In this document: piece after piece, positions 24,501 through 35,466 of the stretch
Position numbering within the stretch: the first letter of the stretch is position 1
Layout: each line of letters opens with the position of its first letter
Assembly: GCA_013339765.2 (NCBI GenBank)
Contig: CM023449.1
Location: forward strand, 205,617,422 to 205,681,421
Source: Haemaphysalis longicornis
Lineage: Eukaryota; Arthropoda; Arachnida; Ixodida; Ixodidae
DNA length: 64,000 nucleotides
Direction: 5' to 3'
Notes under the pieces: generated by a model
Databases searched by the model: none
Told to the model about the DNA's origin: nothing
Seen by the model: the letters and a program-made list of their open reading frames with translations, nothing else
Position numbers and translations under genes: made by a program

Positions 24501-25739
24501 ATGGTAACGCGACAGTGGCTGCCCGCGCTCACAACAATTAAGGTGACTATACCCACGAACGACAGCTGATAGGCCAAATTTTACGCGCGATTGAGTGCAT
24601 TTGTCCCATCTTCAGTGCCCACGGGGAGTTCGGTGTAACGCACCCACCACCTAAATCTGTGCCCAAGATTGCTGGATAGAATGAAAGCGTGCATGTGTTT
24701 GCATTATTGAGTTGAATGACGGAGTTGATTAGCTGTGCATCCTACAGGAGAAACAACTCGCCTAGTCTGAAGGCATTTACCGCTGGAAAGGTCCCGGCGC
24801 AATAGTAGTTGTTTGTTTTCGCCCATAGCCCCCTAACAGGCTACGGAATAAAGACAGGAAGAGAAATTTTCTCGAACAAGCTGAGAAAGGAACATCCACG
24901 CACAGCATGAACTCAGGAGGGCTTCACGTTGCAAAAATGAAGATACACAAGCTGCAGAGATTTTTAACTTTGTCTTGGAGATACAAGAAGAGATCAGGCC
25001 TAACCCAGCCGCCTTAAAGGTTTGTCGGGTCGGTGCCTGAAAGGGCAGCTTAATGGATGAGCGCACTGTGGACGGGTTAAGACCCGATAAGGACTAAAAG
25101 CAGCACCTACAGTTCTACTGAAAGGTCTCCGTTCTTATTCGTGCGTTGACTTCAAACAACCCCGGAAGAAGAGCCGCCGAAACGTCGAAAGGCATAAGAC
25201 TGAGGGACGTGCAGGGAGTCGGTGTCGATACTTTGTGGGAAGAAACAAGTGCGCCGGAATTAAAGAACGTGCTGAGAGCTTTTCCGCGTGCTGGAGAAAG
25301 CCAGGCATGGCGCATTAGGATATACTTCGAAATGCTATTCATGGAAGCGTATGGCTGTTTTGATTGTCACTCCGGCACCTTGACAGGTATTTTTTTTTAT
25401 ATACGAAACATACCCCGGGGAACCCTATTACATGTCTCGATGCGGATTGTTTTGTTTTCTTTTTTTATGATTTGGAAGGCCGTTTTGTGGGTTTTGCGAC
25501 TGAAAGCTGTTATTTTTGCGGTTTCTTGTGTTTGAAGATGTAGGTATGGTGTGATGTAGGGGGAAGAGCTTGGACTAGCGGACAGATTTTCGAATCTGTG
25601 AGGCTTTGTTGTCGGCTGCGTATTCTGCGGATAAGATGGGTCAGGTGAGAAATGGAGGTCTGGAGCTGCGGAAGCAGCGCTGTACACGCGCCGTCCCGGT
25701 AGAACAGGATGTCGAGAAATCACAGGGTGGTCATCAAGG
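21515..25739. other. No recognisable gene
   Basis: The longest open frame is 200 codons on the minus strand (23847-24449). It has no recognised motif and a length that can arise once by chance in 64 kb. A 21-bp direct repeat lies at 24445-24465 and 24474-24494. No splice-supported exon was found. Confidence 0.45.
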
Positions 25740-26100
25740 GATAAGTTAGGCTTTTACGGACACTCCAGGATCAGGGGTGCGAGGAGGAGGGCGCACGTCA
25801 GTGGGCCTGCAGGATGAGGCGGGCTGATTTTTCAGGTTCACAGGTGAGGACCCGGGATGCAGGTAGTGGAGAGTGGTGTCTAAAGCTTCTTAGAGGGCGT
25901 CTTGCTGTTAATCACTAGAACCAGAGGTGACCCAAATGGCGGTGTGATTGGCGTAGATAGCGTGCTGCAGGTTGGGTATTTTGTTCAAAAGAAGGGCTAG
26001 TTGAAGTAATGCAAAATAAAATGTAGGAGGGAAATACCCGATCCTGACGGTGTGCTTTTAAGGCCTGTTCTAAGTCGAAGCGTAGGTCCGAAATCCAAAT
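25740..26100 (-). mobile_element. Decayed LINE reverse transcriptase fragment
   Basis: Reading the minus strand, the sequence gives HAIYANHTAIWVTSGS near 25970-25920, then stops and shifts with a QQDAL...EALDT-like stretch and a Y-LHP motif. This is the reverse transcriptase catalytic palm (consensus HAIYADDITLW) as in R1/I/LOA-type LINEs. The catalytic YADD has become YANH, so the copy is dead. Upstream residues (LEQALKAHRQD, about 26050) fit the preceding RT region poorly. Clade assignment is tentative. Confidence 0.7.
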
Positions 26101-26108
26101 ATCCACCG

Positions 26109-26201
26109 TATCAGAATGGCGCAGTCACAAAGAAGTCGGCTTGATAACGCTAGGGACCTAGGTTCGATTTAGATCGTAGGAACCGTTTTTTTCTTGAGGC
26201 T
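26109..26201 (+). pseudogene. Initiator tRNA-Met-like sequence followed by T-run and CTTGAGGCT
   Basis: ATCAGAATGGCGCAG at the start and GATAACGCTAGGGACCTAGG in the anticodon/variable region match initiator tRNA-Met (CAGAGTGGCGCAG, CATAACCCAGAGGTC) in order and spacing. Box A is at 26117 and Box B (GGTTCGATT) at 26161. The anticodon is GAU where CAU is expected. Seven T at 26186-26192 are followed by CTTGAGGCT. The same 15-base TTTTTTCTTGAGGCT follows the tRNA-like head at 35466-35391 on the minus strand, which suggests a SINE family and not a lone pseudogene. Confidence 0.5.
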
Positions 26202-28835
26202 CTTGATGTGCCTTCGTGTAAACCCATAGTGTACGCTGGCTTTCTTGCAGTGCGCTTTGCGGGATGGACGACGCCACCAGGGAGGCACAGAAAGCTTCGC
26301 TTTAAAACTTGAAGCCTGTCCCTACGTTTTCAGCGCCATCCAGATCACTCGCGACAAGCTCGGACAAGCTCAGTTGAATGGGGGTTTGTCACATTTGCTT
26401 TGCAGAATCGCTTACAACAAACAATTGCACGTTTCATGCGCTAAATCCCGTCTATTCTATCCAGTCCGGGGCCTTCAGGTTCTCTCTGCGCGGAGCGTGC
26501 CTTAGGTCGATATCTCCTACTCTCCTTTCGAGTGTGTTTTTTTCTCTTTGTGGAGACTGTAAAAAAATAACGGCAATATCGTAACAAGCACCTGCGAAAA
26601 GGGGAATGCGAAGATCAAGACAGGCGCAGTCGTGTCTTCCGCTTTTCAATAATAGGGACCGTAAACCGAGCGAAGACAGCGTATTTATACAGATGAGCAG
26701 CTCTATGTCTTTAAGGCAAGGAAACGATAGATAGGCAAGAAAGCGAGTCCATTGGCATGCATAAATAAAAGAACACTTGCATTAAGGCCTTTTGGTAATC
26801 TCTAAAGCCTTTTGTTTAGTTCATTCCTTAGATCGCACTTTAGAATCTTCTGGTGCTCAATCAGTCCCTTCCCCTTTCCCTCTCTCTCTCTCTCCGCCTG
26901 ATTATATCCACCTAGTTCTTTTTTCTGTTCTGAAGCGTAGCTGCAATTACGGGTGTTGAGCGCTTTCACTTTCTTGAATGCGCGGTTAGGGTATCAGGCT
27001 TTATACGCCTCGAGCGCGGCCTGTAGAGGCGCCACTGAAATCCCCCTAGCGGCCCGTTTCGAAAGCATGCGCGGGAGTCTCCGTCCCGCTCCTCACTGTA
27101 GCCGCTGCTTTTTCGGCATGGTCACGACTGAGATTTCGCAATTGCGGGCATTGGAAATCCATGCTTATGTGGAGCAGTCACTCTGTTCGCAAATGGGGTG
27201 TGTTTACAAGAGTGTGTAAATGTTTCTGACGTGATTTTAGTGTGGTATATTCGGTCTGTATAAGCGCCAGGTGTGTGTCACAGGACAGCGTCGCGAAACC
27301 GGCGTATGCATGGACGTGATTGTAGTTACACTGCCCTAAATTTACTAGCGGTGTCTCCGTAGCCACAGGTTATGTTCATGCTACGGGTATATGCTACGAT
27401 GTAAATCAGTTTGGTGCGCTTACATATTCAGCGGAACACTCATACCTGACAGCACGCCAGTTACTTTTGCCAATAATATTCCTCAGATATTGATCCCCAC
27501 CATTTACAAGCCAGTGTGTGGTAATTTTGGGAATATTCAAGGTAAGTATAAAGGATAATGCATAATTATACTCGGGGATCAGCACACGACAAAGAGTCGT
27601 CTTGTCGTGAGGTGAGCGCCGGCAAACATTCATCTGCAACATATATCCTCTGCGAGCAGCGCGCAGACGGGCTTAGAATATAATCGTTATCCGCCACTAA
27701 ACACTTCGAAATATCGTCACATGGCACAGGGAGCCTGCAGAATAAAGGAGAAACTGAAATCAGAGCGCCTTATCACATACCACACTCTTGCAACGACACC
27801 TTTCATCGCTTGTGAACTGCCTACCCTTTATACTTCCAAAAATACGTCCGCCGAACGATCAGCTGTTCGTTGAAGTCGAAAGACAAAACGTCAGTGAACG
27901 CGAGATTTGTGTGTGTGATAACTAACGTTCATTGCTTCATTCCGCTATGCATTTGTACACAGCGTCCCCCTCCCCTACCCCCACCTATGTCTCGCGAAAT
28001 AGCACTGCATTTCGCGTATAGTTGGTCTGGTGAGCCCTACCTGGCTTAAGTTTCGACGAACGTCTTTAGCATGTCAGAGGCGGCACTGTATTTTTTTTTT
28101 CATTTTCGTTAGAGCTATTATGTTTCTTCCGCACTTGCACAGCATGTATTTTTCCGTGGTTTCATATTAGATTGCCTTGGTTCTTGCTATAAGGCGTGTG
28201 TGGGATCATATTTAACGACGGCTTGGAATATAGTTAACATTTTCCTAGGGTTTATATAGTTATAAAAAGAATGAGTTATTGTCCGGGACTGGCTAATCAC
28301 ATTCCCGAAATATATTTTCCTGCGACGTATCTATTCGAAACGAAGCCGCATTCGTTGTCCACGCTGCAAAATGAAGCCAACCTCTCAGTGTGCCAGTACC
28401 AGGTCTAAACGAAACGACAGTAGAATTCATTTGTACCTGACGTATTTGGAGGTGATAGGGGTGATATGCTGCTACCGTTGCCGACGCCCGGAAGAGCGGC
28501 GACGATGCGCGCAGAACCGCGTCCCCGGGTAGCTCTTGCTGGCGATCGCGTGCTCTACGAAGACGCAGCTGCTTCTCAGAGACCTAAACGTACTCTTTGC
28601 TTATAGACGTCACCATAACAAATTTTTAGGTCGCGGAAAGGCGAAAAGAAGCGAAATAGAACCGAAACATTGCACGAGCCCCTATCAGACAAGCAGAACA
28701 CATCCCGTCAACGCCGCAGAGAAGCGACGGCAGGCGGCGCGATCGCGAAGCTCGAGGCGTATACCTTTTCTTCTTGCGAGATGTACTACTCCAAAGCACA
28801 TGGGCGGCTTTTCTTTACTGGATAGCATAGGTTTG
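26202..28835. other. No recognisable gene
   Basis: Contains a (TC)n tract at about 26876-26894 and short unrelated frames only. Confidence 0.45.
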
Positions 28836-28914
28836 AACTTTGAATTTTCAACTTTATTTGGAATTTTGAATCTTGAACATAATTTTGAATTTTGAATTTT
28901 GAAATTTTGAACTT
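28836..28914 (+). repeat. Degenerate (TTTGAA)n simple repeat
   Basis: TTTGAATTTTGAA-type hexamers recur across the tract with scattered substitutions. Confidence 0.85.
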
Positions 28915-30479
28915 AACGACGCTGAATTAGTATTAGGCACTCTTATCGGCCCCTTTCGTAGAGATATGTTCACCTAAAGGCTCTTTTAGAACAGGAGAAG
29001 TTCACAAGGAAAAAGAATAACAAGACTGTAATCAAGGGCACTACGGTGCAAGGACCAAATGCAGTGTTGTATTGTTTGCAGCTTGACGTTGGGACCAAGT
29101 TCTCGATGCCAATATTTTTAATAATGACTGAAATGGACGATCCGCAAATAGGGTGTCCGCTTAGGATGAAAGTCTTCTTACGGAATGTGTTGCGACCTCT
29201 ATCGTTCCCGCACAAGGATAATCTGAACCGGCACACATCCCGCAAATTAAAACAAAAATACAGGGGACGGTAGGCGTTAACATAGGGGTAAGGAATAACA
29301 GTGCATTTGAACTGCTGGTTGGAGTACGTGTTTTATGACTGCTATCTACCCGGTTTCTTGAGCTCTTATTTTAGTCTGTAGGACGGTGAATATGAACACT
29401 GCCTGCGTCTAGATCCGTACAAATCAACTGGGCATTGTACGAAGTTTTAGTTTGAGTGCGTGAATTCCAGGGAAGGCTGCAGGCGTGAGAACGTGTCTCT
29501 GTGCCGCTCTCGTTAACATCCGCCTTCCGCTCCATTTATGACTTTGTGGCTCAACAGCGGACCCCATTGATGTGTTTTTTTTTAAGTCCCGGCATCAAAA
29601 CCGGTAATTACACAAACGCTCGGGCGCATACCGATTTCGGCAGTACGCTTTGTTTAGGCTAAACTGTGCAGCGTTTAACGTGTTGCCACCGTGCAGAATT
29701 ACCAACTCTTCGAAATGCACATCTTTCTGCTTCGACTTGACCGGAGATATGCATTGGTCTTTGAACGCACCTCTGTGAGCCGTTGGAATCCTGCAATGGG
29801 CAATGGAAATCTGCTCCCACAGACCCTGACGGGGTGTACCTTCCCTCAAGCGAGGGCTGTCCGCTGCCTTTGCTTTAGTTTTACAAGAGTGGCACCTTCC
29901 ACCACAAGAAACCTCTCCGGTACTCCGGGCGTGCCTTCTTATTAAAGGATGCGACCTTCATGGTGATTTAATCGGCTGCAAGGATGTAGGGCGTTGAATA
30001 ATCCGGGTGAAAGCAAACCTTTGACTCTGCTGCATAGGATGCTTTGGGATGGCACAAGCGTCTTCTGTAACATGCCATTTCTGTACAGAAATTGTGACTG
30101 AGGCGACACTGGACCGCCCCTTGTCAACACGTCATTCCCTTCAAACGGCACGAGTTCACCCTGTGAGGGGCCTGGCTCATCACGCAGGGCGGCCGGCTGA
30201 CCGGAGTCACGGAACACTCGGTCACAACAAGGGTACCTTTTTTATGGTATTTTTAAGTGAACCTAATTGGTTTAGGCTATGTTATGCTCTAGGACGCACT
30301 TGAGCCAAGTCTATCAAATTCGATCGTGTGCACATCAGTCTTTTTTTCGACTGATTTAGCCCGAATAACCGGACCACAACAAGCCAACCTAAGCTTGCAA
30401 AACGTTTTTCCTTAGAAACAAAAGCAACAGTGCTAACCAGTCACTGACCCACCCGCGGGTCAGCCACAGGACAGCACGT
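28915..30479. other. No recognisable gene
   Basis: No recognised coding, RNA or repeat feature. Confidence 0.45.
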
Positions 30480-30720
30480 GACGCAGAGCAGAAGGCAGTA
30501 CTGGGAGAAGCGCTGAGCAGAGAAATGGGAAGAATAGGGAAAAGTGGAGACAAATTAAGCGGAATAGAACAAAAGTGGCCGTCAGAGGGGAAAAACAGGA
30601 AGAATAGCAGGGTTAGAGGAAGCTAGGGAAAAGAAGGACAGTTAGGGGGAAGGGAATAGTGGAAACTGAAGGAATAAATTGGAGGAGTGGAATGAAGGAA
30701 AATAGGGCGACGGAGAAGCT
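30480..30720 (+). repeat. Purine-rich tract
   Basis: The plus strand is strongly A/G-biased with degenerate GGGAAGAATAG-like motifs. There is no fixed period. Confidence 0.7.
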
Positions 30721-33700
30721 TTACTTGTCAGGGTCGTAAGAGGCGCTATAGTATTCCAATTTCGCTTGCAAAAAAGCGAACATGTGTGCAGCAAATTTTC
30801 ACGTGATGGGGTAGCGAGCTAACAGCGAGTATCCGTGGGTAATAGGCGTTCGCTACTTCCACGGTCCTCAGCCATGCTTATAGACATGCTAATCAAGTGC
30901 TCGAGGGAAGAAGTTATGATTATAAAAAGTAACTGTATCGCGTCTAAAATCTTAGGACCTAAATTTATGTTTCCTAAAAATGTTTATATGTATGATTGTA
31001 AGCTTAAAGCCTCTCCTCACCTTTCTAGTTGCCTGCGAGCAGAAACTTATATTGTCAGGGTTGTGTACTGTGTAATGTGTTTACGGGCACACAGAGTTTA
31101 ACAACAGAACCCAGATTTATTTTGTGCGAGCAGATAGCGGAACATACGCTTTACAACACGCTCGGCCAAACATGATTTTTATATAAGTTGGTTGTGTAGG
31201 TTAATCTTTGCACAAGAAAATACTGTCTGGCCCTCTCTTGCCAAGTACTTCTGAGAAACAGACAAATCACTTAGAAATTTTAATTTCCTGTGATAAAGAA
31301 CAACACTTCCTGCGAGCCAGCGAAAGGGTTTCTTTTGATTTAGTGAGGAAGCTTCGAATATCCTGCAGACTTTAACAGTTCAGCATGCTATCTGTGCGCT
31401 CCTCTGCATTGTATTCGGTCTAAACAGCAGTCGCCATACTATGTTATTGCTGATTTAAGTAGCATAGGCGTGATAATGCAAAGCAATATCGGTACGCTGG
31501 TGTTTGCAAAAAAGAACTAAAACAGGCGACGCACGCATTAGACAAAAACTTCATTCGGACAAGTATCTACTAAATCAATTCTGGAACCAAACGGAAAGTT
31601 TATATCACTATATTTCAACACATGGTCTGTGGATCATATCTGGAAACTCCATCGCACCAAATCTTTATGCTCTCCTGGACGTAAGGTTCGTGCTCCAGCC
31701 ATGGACATTTCTTGGAAGGTTAGTACCAAACAAAAGTTTTGGACACTTGAAAACATGTTTAGGCCATTGGTAAGCATATGCTTTATTCCATTCAAGTAAA
31801 GCTGGTAAGCACCAAATATGGCATTGCACACAGACAACGCAATCTTCTCAACCTTTAAATCACCAACTACAATTTTTAAATACGCGCCTTAAGGTCAAGT
31901 CACTTGCACAAGGATTTTCTTCCGTAAGAGTTTTTAGAACACTGTGTGAAACTCTGACCGCTCACGGAAATGTCCAGATTACCATAACCGTGTTACATAT
32001 GGTGGTTAAATTCGAACAAAAATATTTAAAAAAATGTTGCTGGGCCATACAGAAGTGGTATAGTGGTGAGTGAGACGCTTGCAAAACAGGTTTTTTTGCC
32101 TTGTTAGTTTAAGCTATGATACCCCTCTCTTCGAATAGATATAGATAATGTTCAGTAGGTATGTAAACCTGTTTTGGTGCCTCAGTGTTGGAGTTACGAG
32201 AAAATGTGAACATTGTTTCGGGCACCCCTGAGGGCAACACAACCTGTGGCCTTACAGGCATCGTTATGATAAAAAAAGCCGTAATGTGAGTCTGGTGGAG
32301 ACAGCCATTTTTACTGTTCACTCCGGTGAAGTGAGCAACAACTTTTTCAAACGTCACTACCTATTAAGAGTCACCGGCAAAACGGCACCTTTTCTCTGTG
32401 CAAAACTTCGCTTAGGCAAAGCGCAGAAAAAAAGTGGTGTTGACGTTGGATCATAGATAACTGACTCATTTACTAATCTAATTTCAAATCACGAAGTGGT
32501 GTGCGAACAAAGGGAGCTCGAAAAGCGGCCGTGCTGTTTGGTCGAGTCTGTGCTACAAAAGTCCGCTCATGGAAACGTCCTCTCATGCACGTTATTAAAA
32601 AGATTGCTACGATGAAAGAAAGCGAAATTTGAAACAAATGGTACACATTAAATATTCGAACTAAGATATTACAATGCCAACTCATTGCTATCGTGACAGT
32701 TTCGGTTTCAATTTTTTACAGATGATTCGTTCTATATGAAGTTTGTCTCTCCTGTTACAATCACGAATATTCAACTGAGGTGTATGTCTGGTACTCGATT
32801 CCCGCAAGTCCGACCACACGGGATTTCAAGATTTCTGTTTCGCCATTCCTAGATTTCGTCATGGCTGTCCTGTCCCATTCTAGGCATTACGAAAGGGTGT
32901 TTGCAGGCCCCTAAAGCACACCACATTAATAGGTTCAAGCCCTTAGTCAAAGTACTCGCTTTTGGTAGCAATAACGAAAGCCGTGTCATCCGCATTCTCA
33001 TCCCAACAAGCAATGATAGCCCGCTCAGGCGAAATATTCACATGTGCCGTTACCCTCACATATTTTTCGATCAACTCAAAAAGGAGCCGCAGGTCCACTT
33101 CTGCGACGATAGAAGAGACAATGGAACGGGGTAGCAGAAGATCCTTACAGGTCTGACGCTTCGTTTTCGCTGCTGCAGGCGGAGTCACATTTCATGAGAC
33201 ACAATGATTTTTTCATCGTTTTTTGCGCACCGCTGTTTTTGACACGTTTACATTCACAACATCCTGCCACGAACTGTGTTCTTCCGTAGAAGGCACCATT
33301 TCACCGTCAGCTACAGTGATGTAGCAACGATGTTGTGTTGGCGTACACAACACCCAGTCGCTTCCACCTCGGTACAGTGTCAGGGTCTTCAGCTCCTGCC
33401 TATAAAATAAAAAACAAATTGAAGTAATAAAGAGAGTTGAGAAAAGTGAACAAGAAGCAGGGTAATTTTTTAGGAGAATGGTGAAGAGGGTAGTGGAAGC
33501 ACCAGCATTTATTTCGTTTATATATGCTAGTTATGTAGTTCTACATTCTTAGAAATAAACTAGATGACCGAGTGCGAATATTAATTACGCAAATAATTGT
33601 CCTAATTTACGCCAGATTGTTTCACGTAACTTAATCGTTTGTCTCCCATGGGTATACATTGAGTTGACAAGTCACCATTGCCCTAACACTAAATCTAAAC

Positions 33701-34557
33701 ATGTTCCGATTACTTTAACCTATGCTTTCGGATTGATTTGGGAGAGGCAAACACAGCCACGAAGTCTAAACTTCTGAGAAAAGGCCGGTGTTTAGTGCTG
33801 AAACACTGCATGCCTCGTGACGTTTTTTGGAAGGCTATTTTCGTGATGTAATTTTACCAATATCGACGGTTTGTTCCGGGCGTCAGTATTCGTGAAGACG
33901 CCGCAATGAAGTCATCAGAAAGTTGGTTCAAGGATGTTCTTCAGATTCTTCAGTTTACTCTCCACCATCCTTTTGTCGGGAGGTTTAATCGTTGAACGAG
34001 TTCCCCCGAAGCGACAATAAAAAAACACAGCCTTCCTGATCAAAATGACAGCCAAAATATGCAATCCCACCCTTTTCATTTCGAAAGCCTCACTTCTCCT
34101 TTCCTGCATGACGCCGTAAGGAGAGTTTCTAAGACTTGTCATCGCAACTACAATACACAGTTCATTTGTTCGTATACACCTACCTATAATAGGCCGAGAA
34201 CAGCGCTGTTTACGTTTTTGTTCCGCTGATAGAAAAGTGGCGACAGTGATGTACTACGGCCCATTCGTTTTTTCACCTGTCAGTGCACTTGTTCTTATAC
34301 TGGCACTAATGCCTAAAAGGAAATATGCTAATATGAACAAATTATTTCTACCCTATTCCTTAGGGTTTCCTACTTAGAAAGTAGTCTCTTCATTATGCTA
34401 ATACGCACAAATCGTAACAGCACCAGCCAGAACTGTGATAACTTTCGGCCCTTAGAATTTCGGCTCTCGTCGTTTATGAAATCTCGTGGAGAAGCTATCC
34501 ACTCCTCCACCAGCCCTTTCTGGTTGTAAAACAAGGACAACATTTGCGTTTGATGAA
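30721..34557. other. No recognisable gene
   Basis: AT-rich with only short frames. A tRNA-Asp-like D-arm fragment at about 32054-32070 lacks a Box B. Confidence 0.45.
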
Positions 34558-35166
34558 GAAAAAAATTACCCCACTTTCCCGTGAGGGGAACCCTGTGGAG
34601 ATGCGACGCCACAGCGAGCATCGGCTGCTCGCTTCAACCGTTTTCGTTCGGTATCACGTTTACGAAGTTCGGAATCGGCTTGCTCCCTTCAATCATTTGC
34701 GTTCAGCATCACGTTCACGCCGCTTCGCAGCCTGTCTTCAGTGGTGCTAGCATTCCTGTTATCACAGTGATCGGTGCTTGTTACGGTTGCGCGGGCGATA
34801 GCAGAATTGTTAGGCTCCATTCAACGCATCGATGGAAATCGGAACGCCAGTGGTGGAACGACCGCGGCTATGACGCAACGTGGCACGGCTATGACGCAAC
34901 ACAATCCAACACAATCCACTTTAATCCAATCCAAATACAATCCAAGCCAAGCCAAGCCAAGCCAAGCCAACCCAAGCCAACCCAACCCAACCCAATCGAA
35001 TCCAATCCAATGCCCCTCGCGAGAGAGTGTTCGCTATCGGAGGGGAGAGGGGGCTAGCGGCGGAGAGCGCAGCTCGCGCGGCGAGGAGAATGAGGGAAGG
35101 GCGGACGACAACGACGCCGACGCTGCATGGACAAGGCGAGTGAATGAGATGCAGTCGCATCTAAAA
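34558..35166 (+). repeat. Dispersed repeat family, copy A
   Basis: Both ends match the reverse complement of 42101-42495. The first part shares an A-run, ATTAC, TTTCCCGTGAGGGGAACCCT and GATGCGACGC. The last part shares GGACAA-GCGAG and GATGC-GTCGCATCTAAA. The interiors differ, and copy A holds a (CCAAN)n minisatellite. The pattern of conserved ends and divergent core suggests a non-autonomous mobile element. No coding capacity or target duplication was recognised. Confidence 0.7.
34885..35011 (+). repeat. (CCAAN)n pentamer minisatellite
   Basis: AATCCAAT-type units grade into CCAAGCCAAGCCAAG and CCAACCCAACCC, period five. Confidence 0.93.
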
Positions 35167-35284
35167 GGTGTATTAAAGAATTCACGAGGGTAATAGGGCA
35201 TGATTACTAGCGAAAGCTCAACAATGACAACGAGAAGAAACAGTGAACGACGCTCGAAACTGGACAAGCGGCACCCAGTGTTCC

Positions 35285-35466
35285 TGCTTTAAAAAAAAAC
35301 ACCCTTTTCTTGAGTTTTTCGAGCTGTTTAGGGCGAGTTTTTTCCGCCCGTCGGACGGAAAACCACGAAGCCTCAAGAAAAAATGTGGATATGCGGGTCC
35401 GGGAATCGAACACGGGATCTCTACGCCGTGAAACGGGCAACCTAACCATTGGACAACCACAAAGGC
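35285..35466 (-). mobile_element. tRNA-Glu-like-headed SINE candidate
   Basis: On the minus strand, 35466-35391 reads as a tRNA-like head. The Box A region TGGTTGTCCAATGG and Box B GTTCGATTCCC (35411-35401) are in tRNA-Glu-like order with a UUC-like anticodon position. The anticodon stem is imperfect. It is followed by TTTTTTCTTGAGGCTTCGTGG, the same junction as at 26186. Part of the body forms an inverted repeat (CTTGAGG at the head end, CTCAAGAAAAG distally). The 3' limit is uncertain. Confidence 0.55.

Noticed and set aside
32054..32070. tRNA-Asp-like D-arm (GTATAGTGGTGAGT)
   Set aside because: No Box B or anticodon arm follows, so it is not a tRNA gene.
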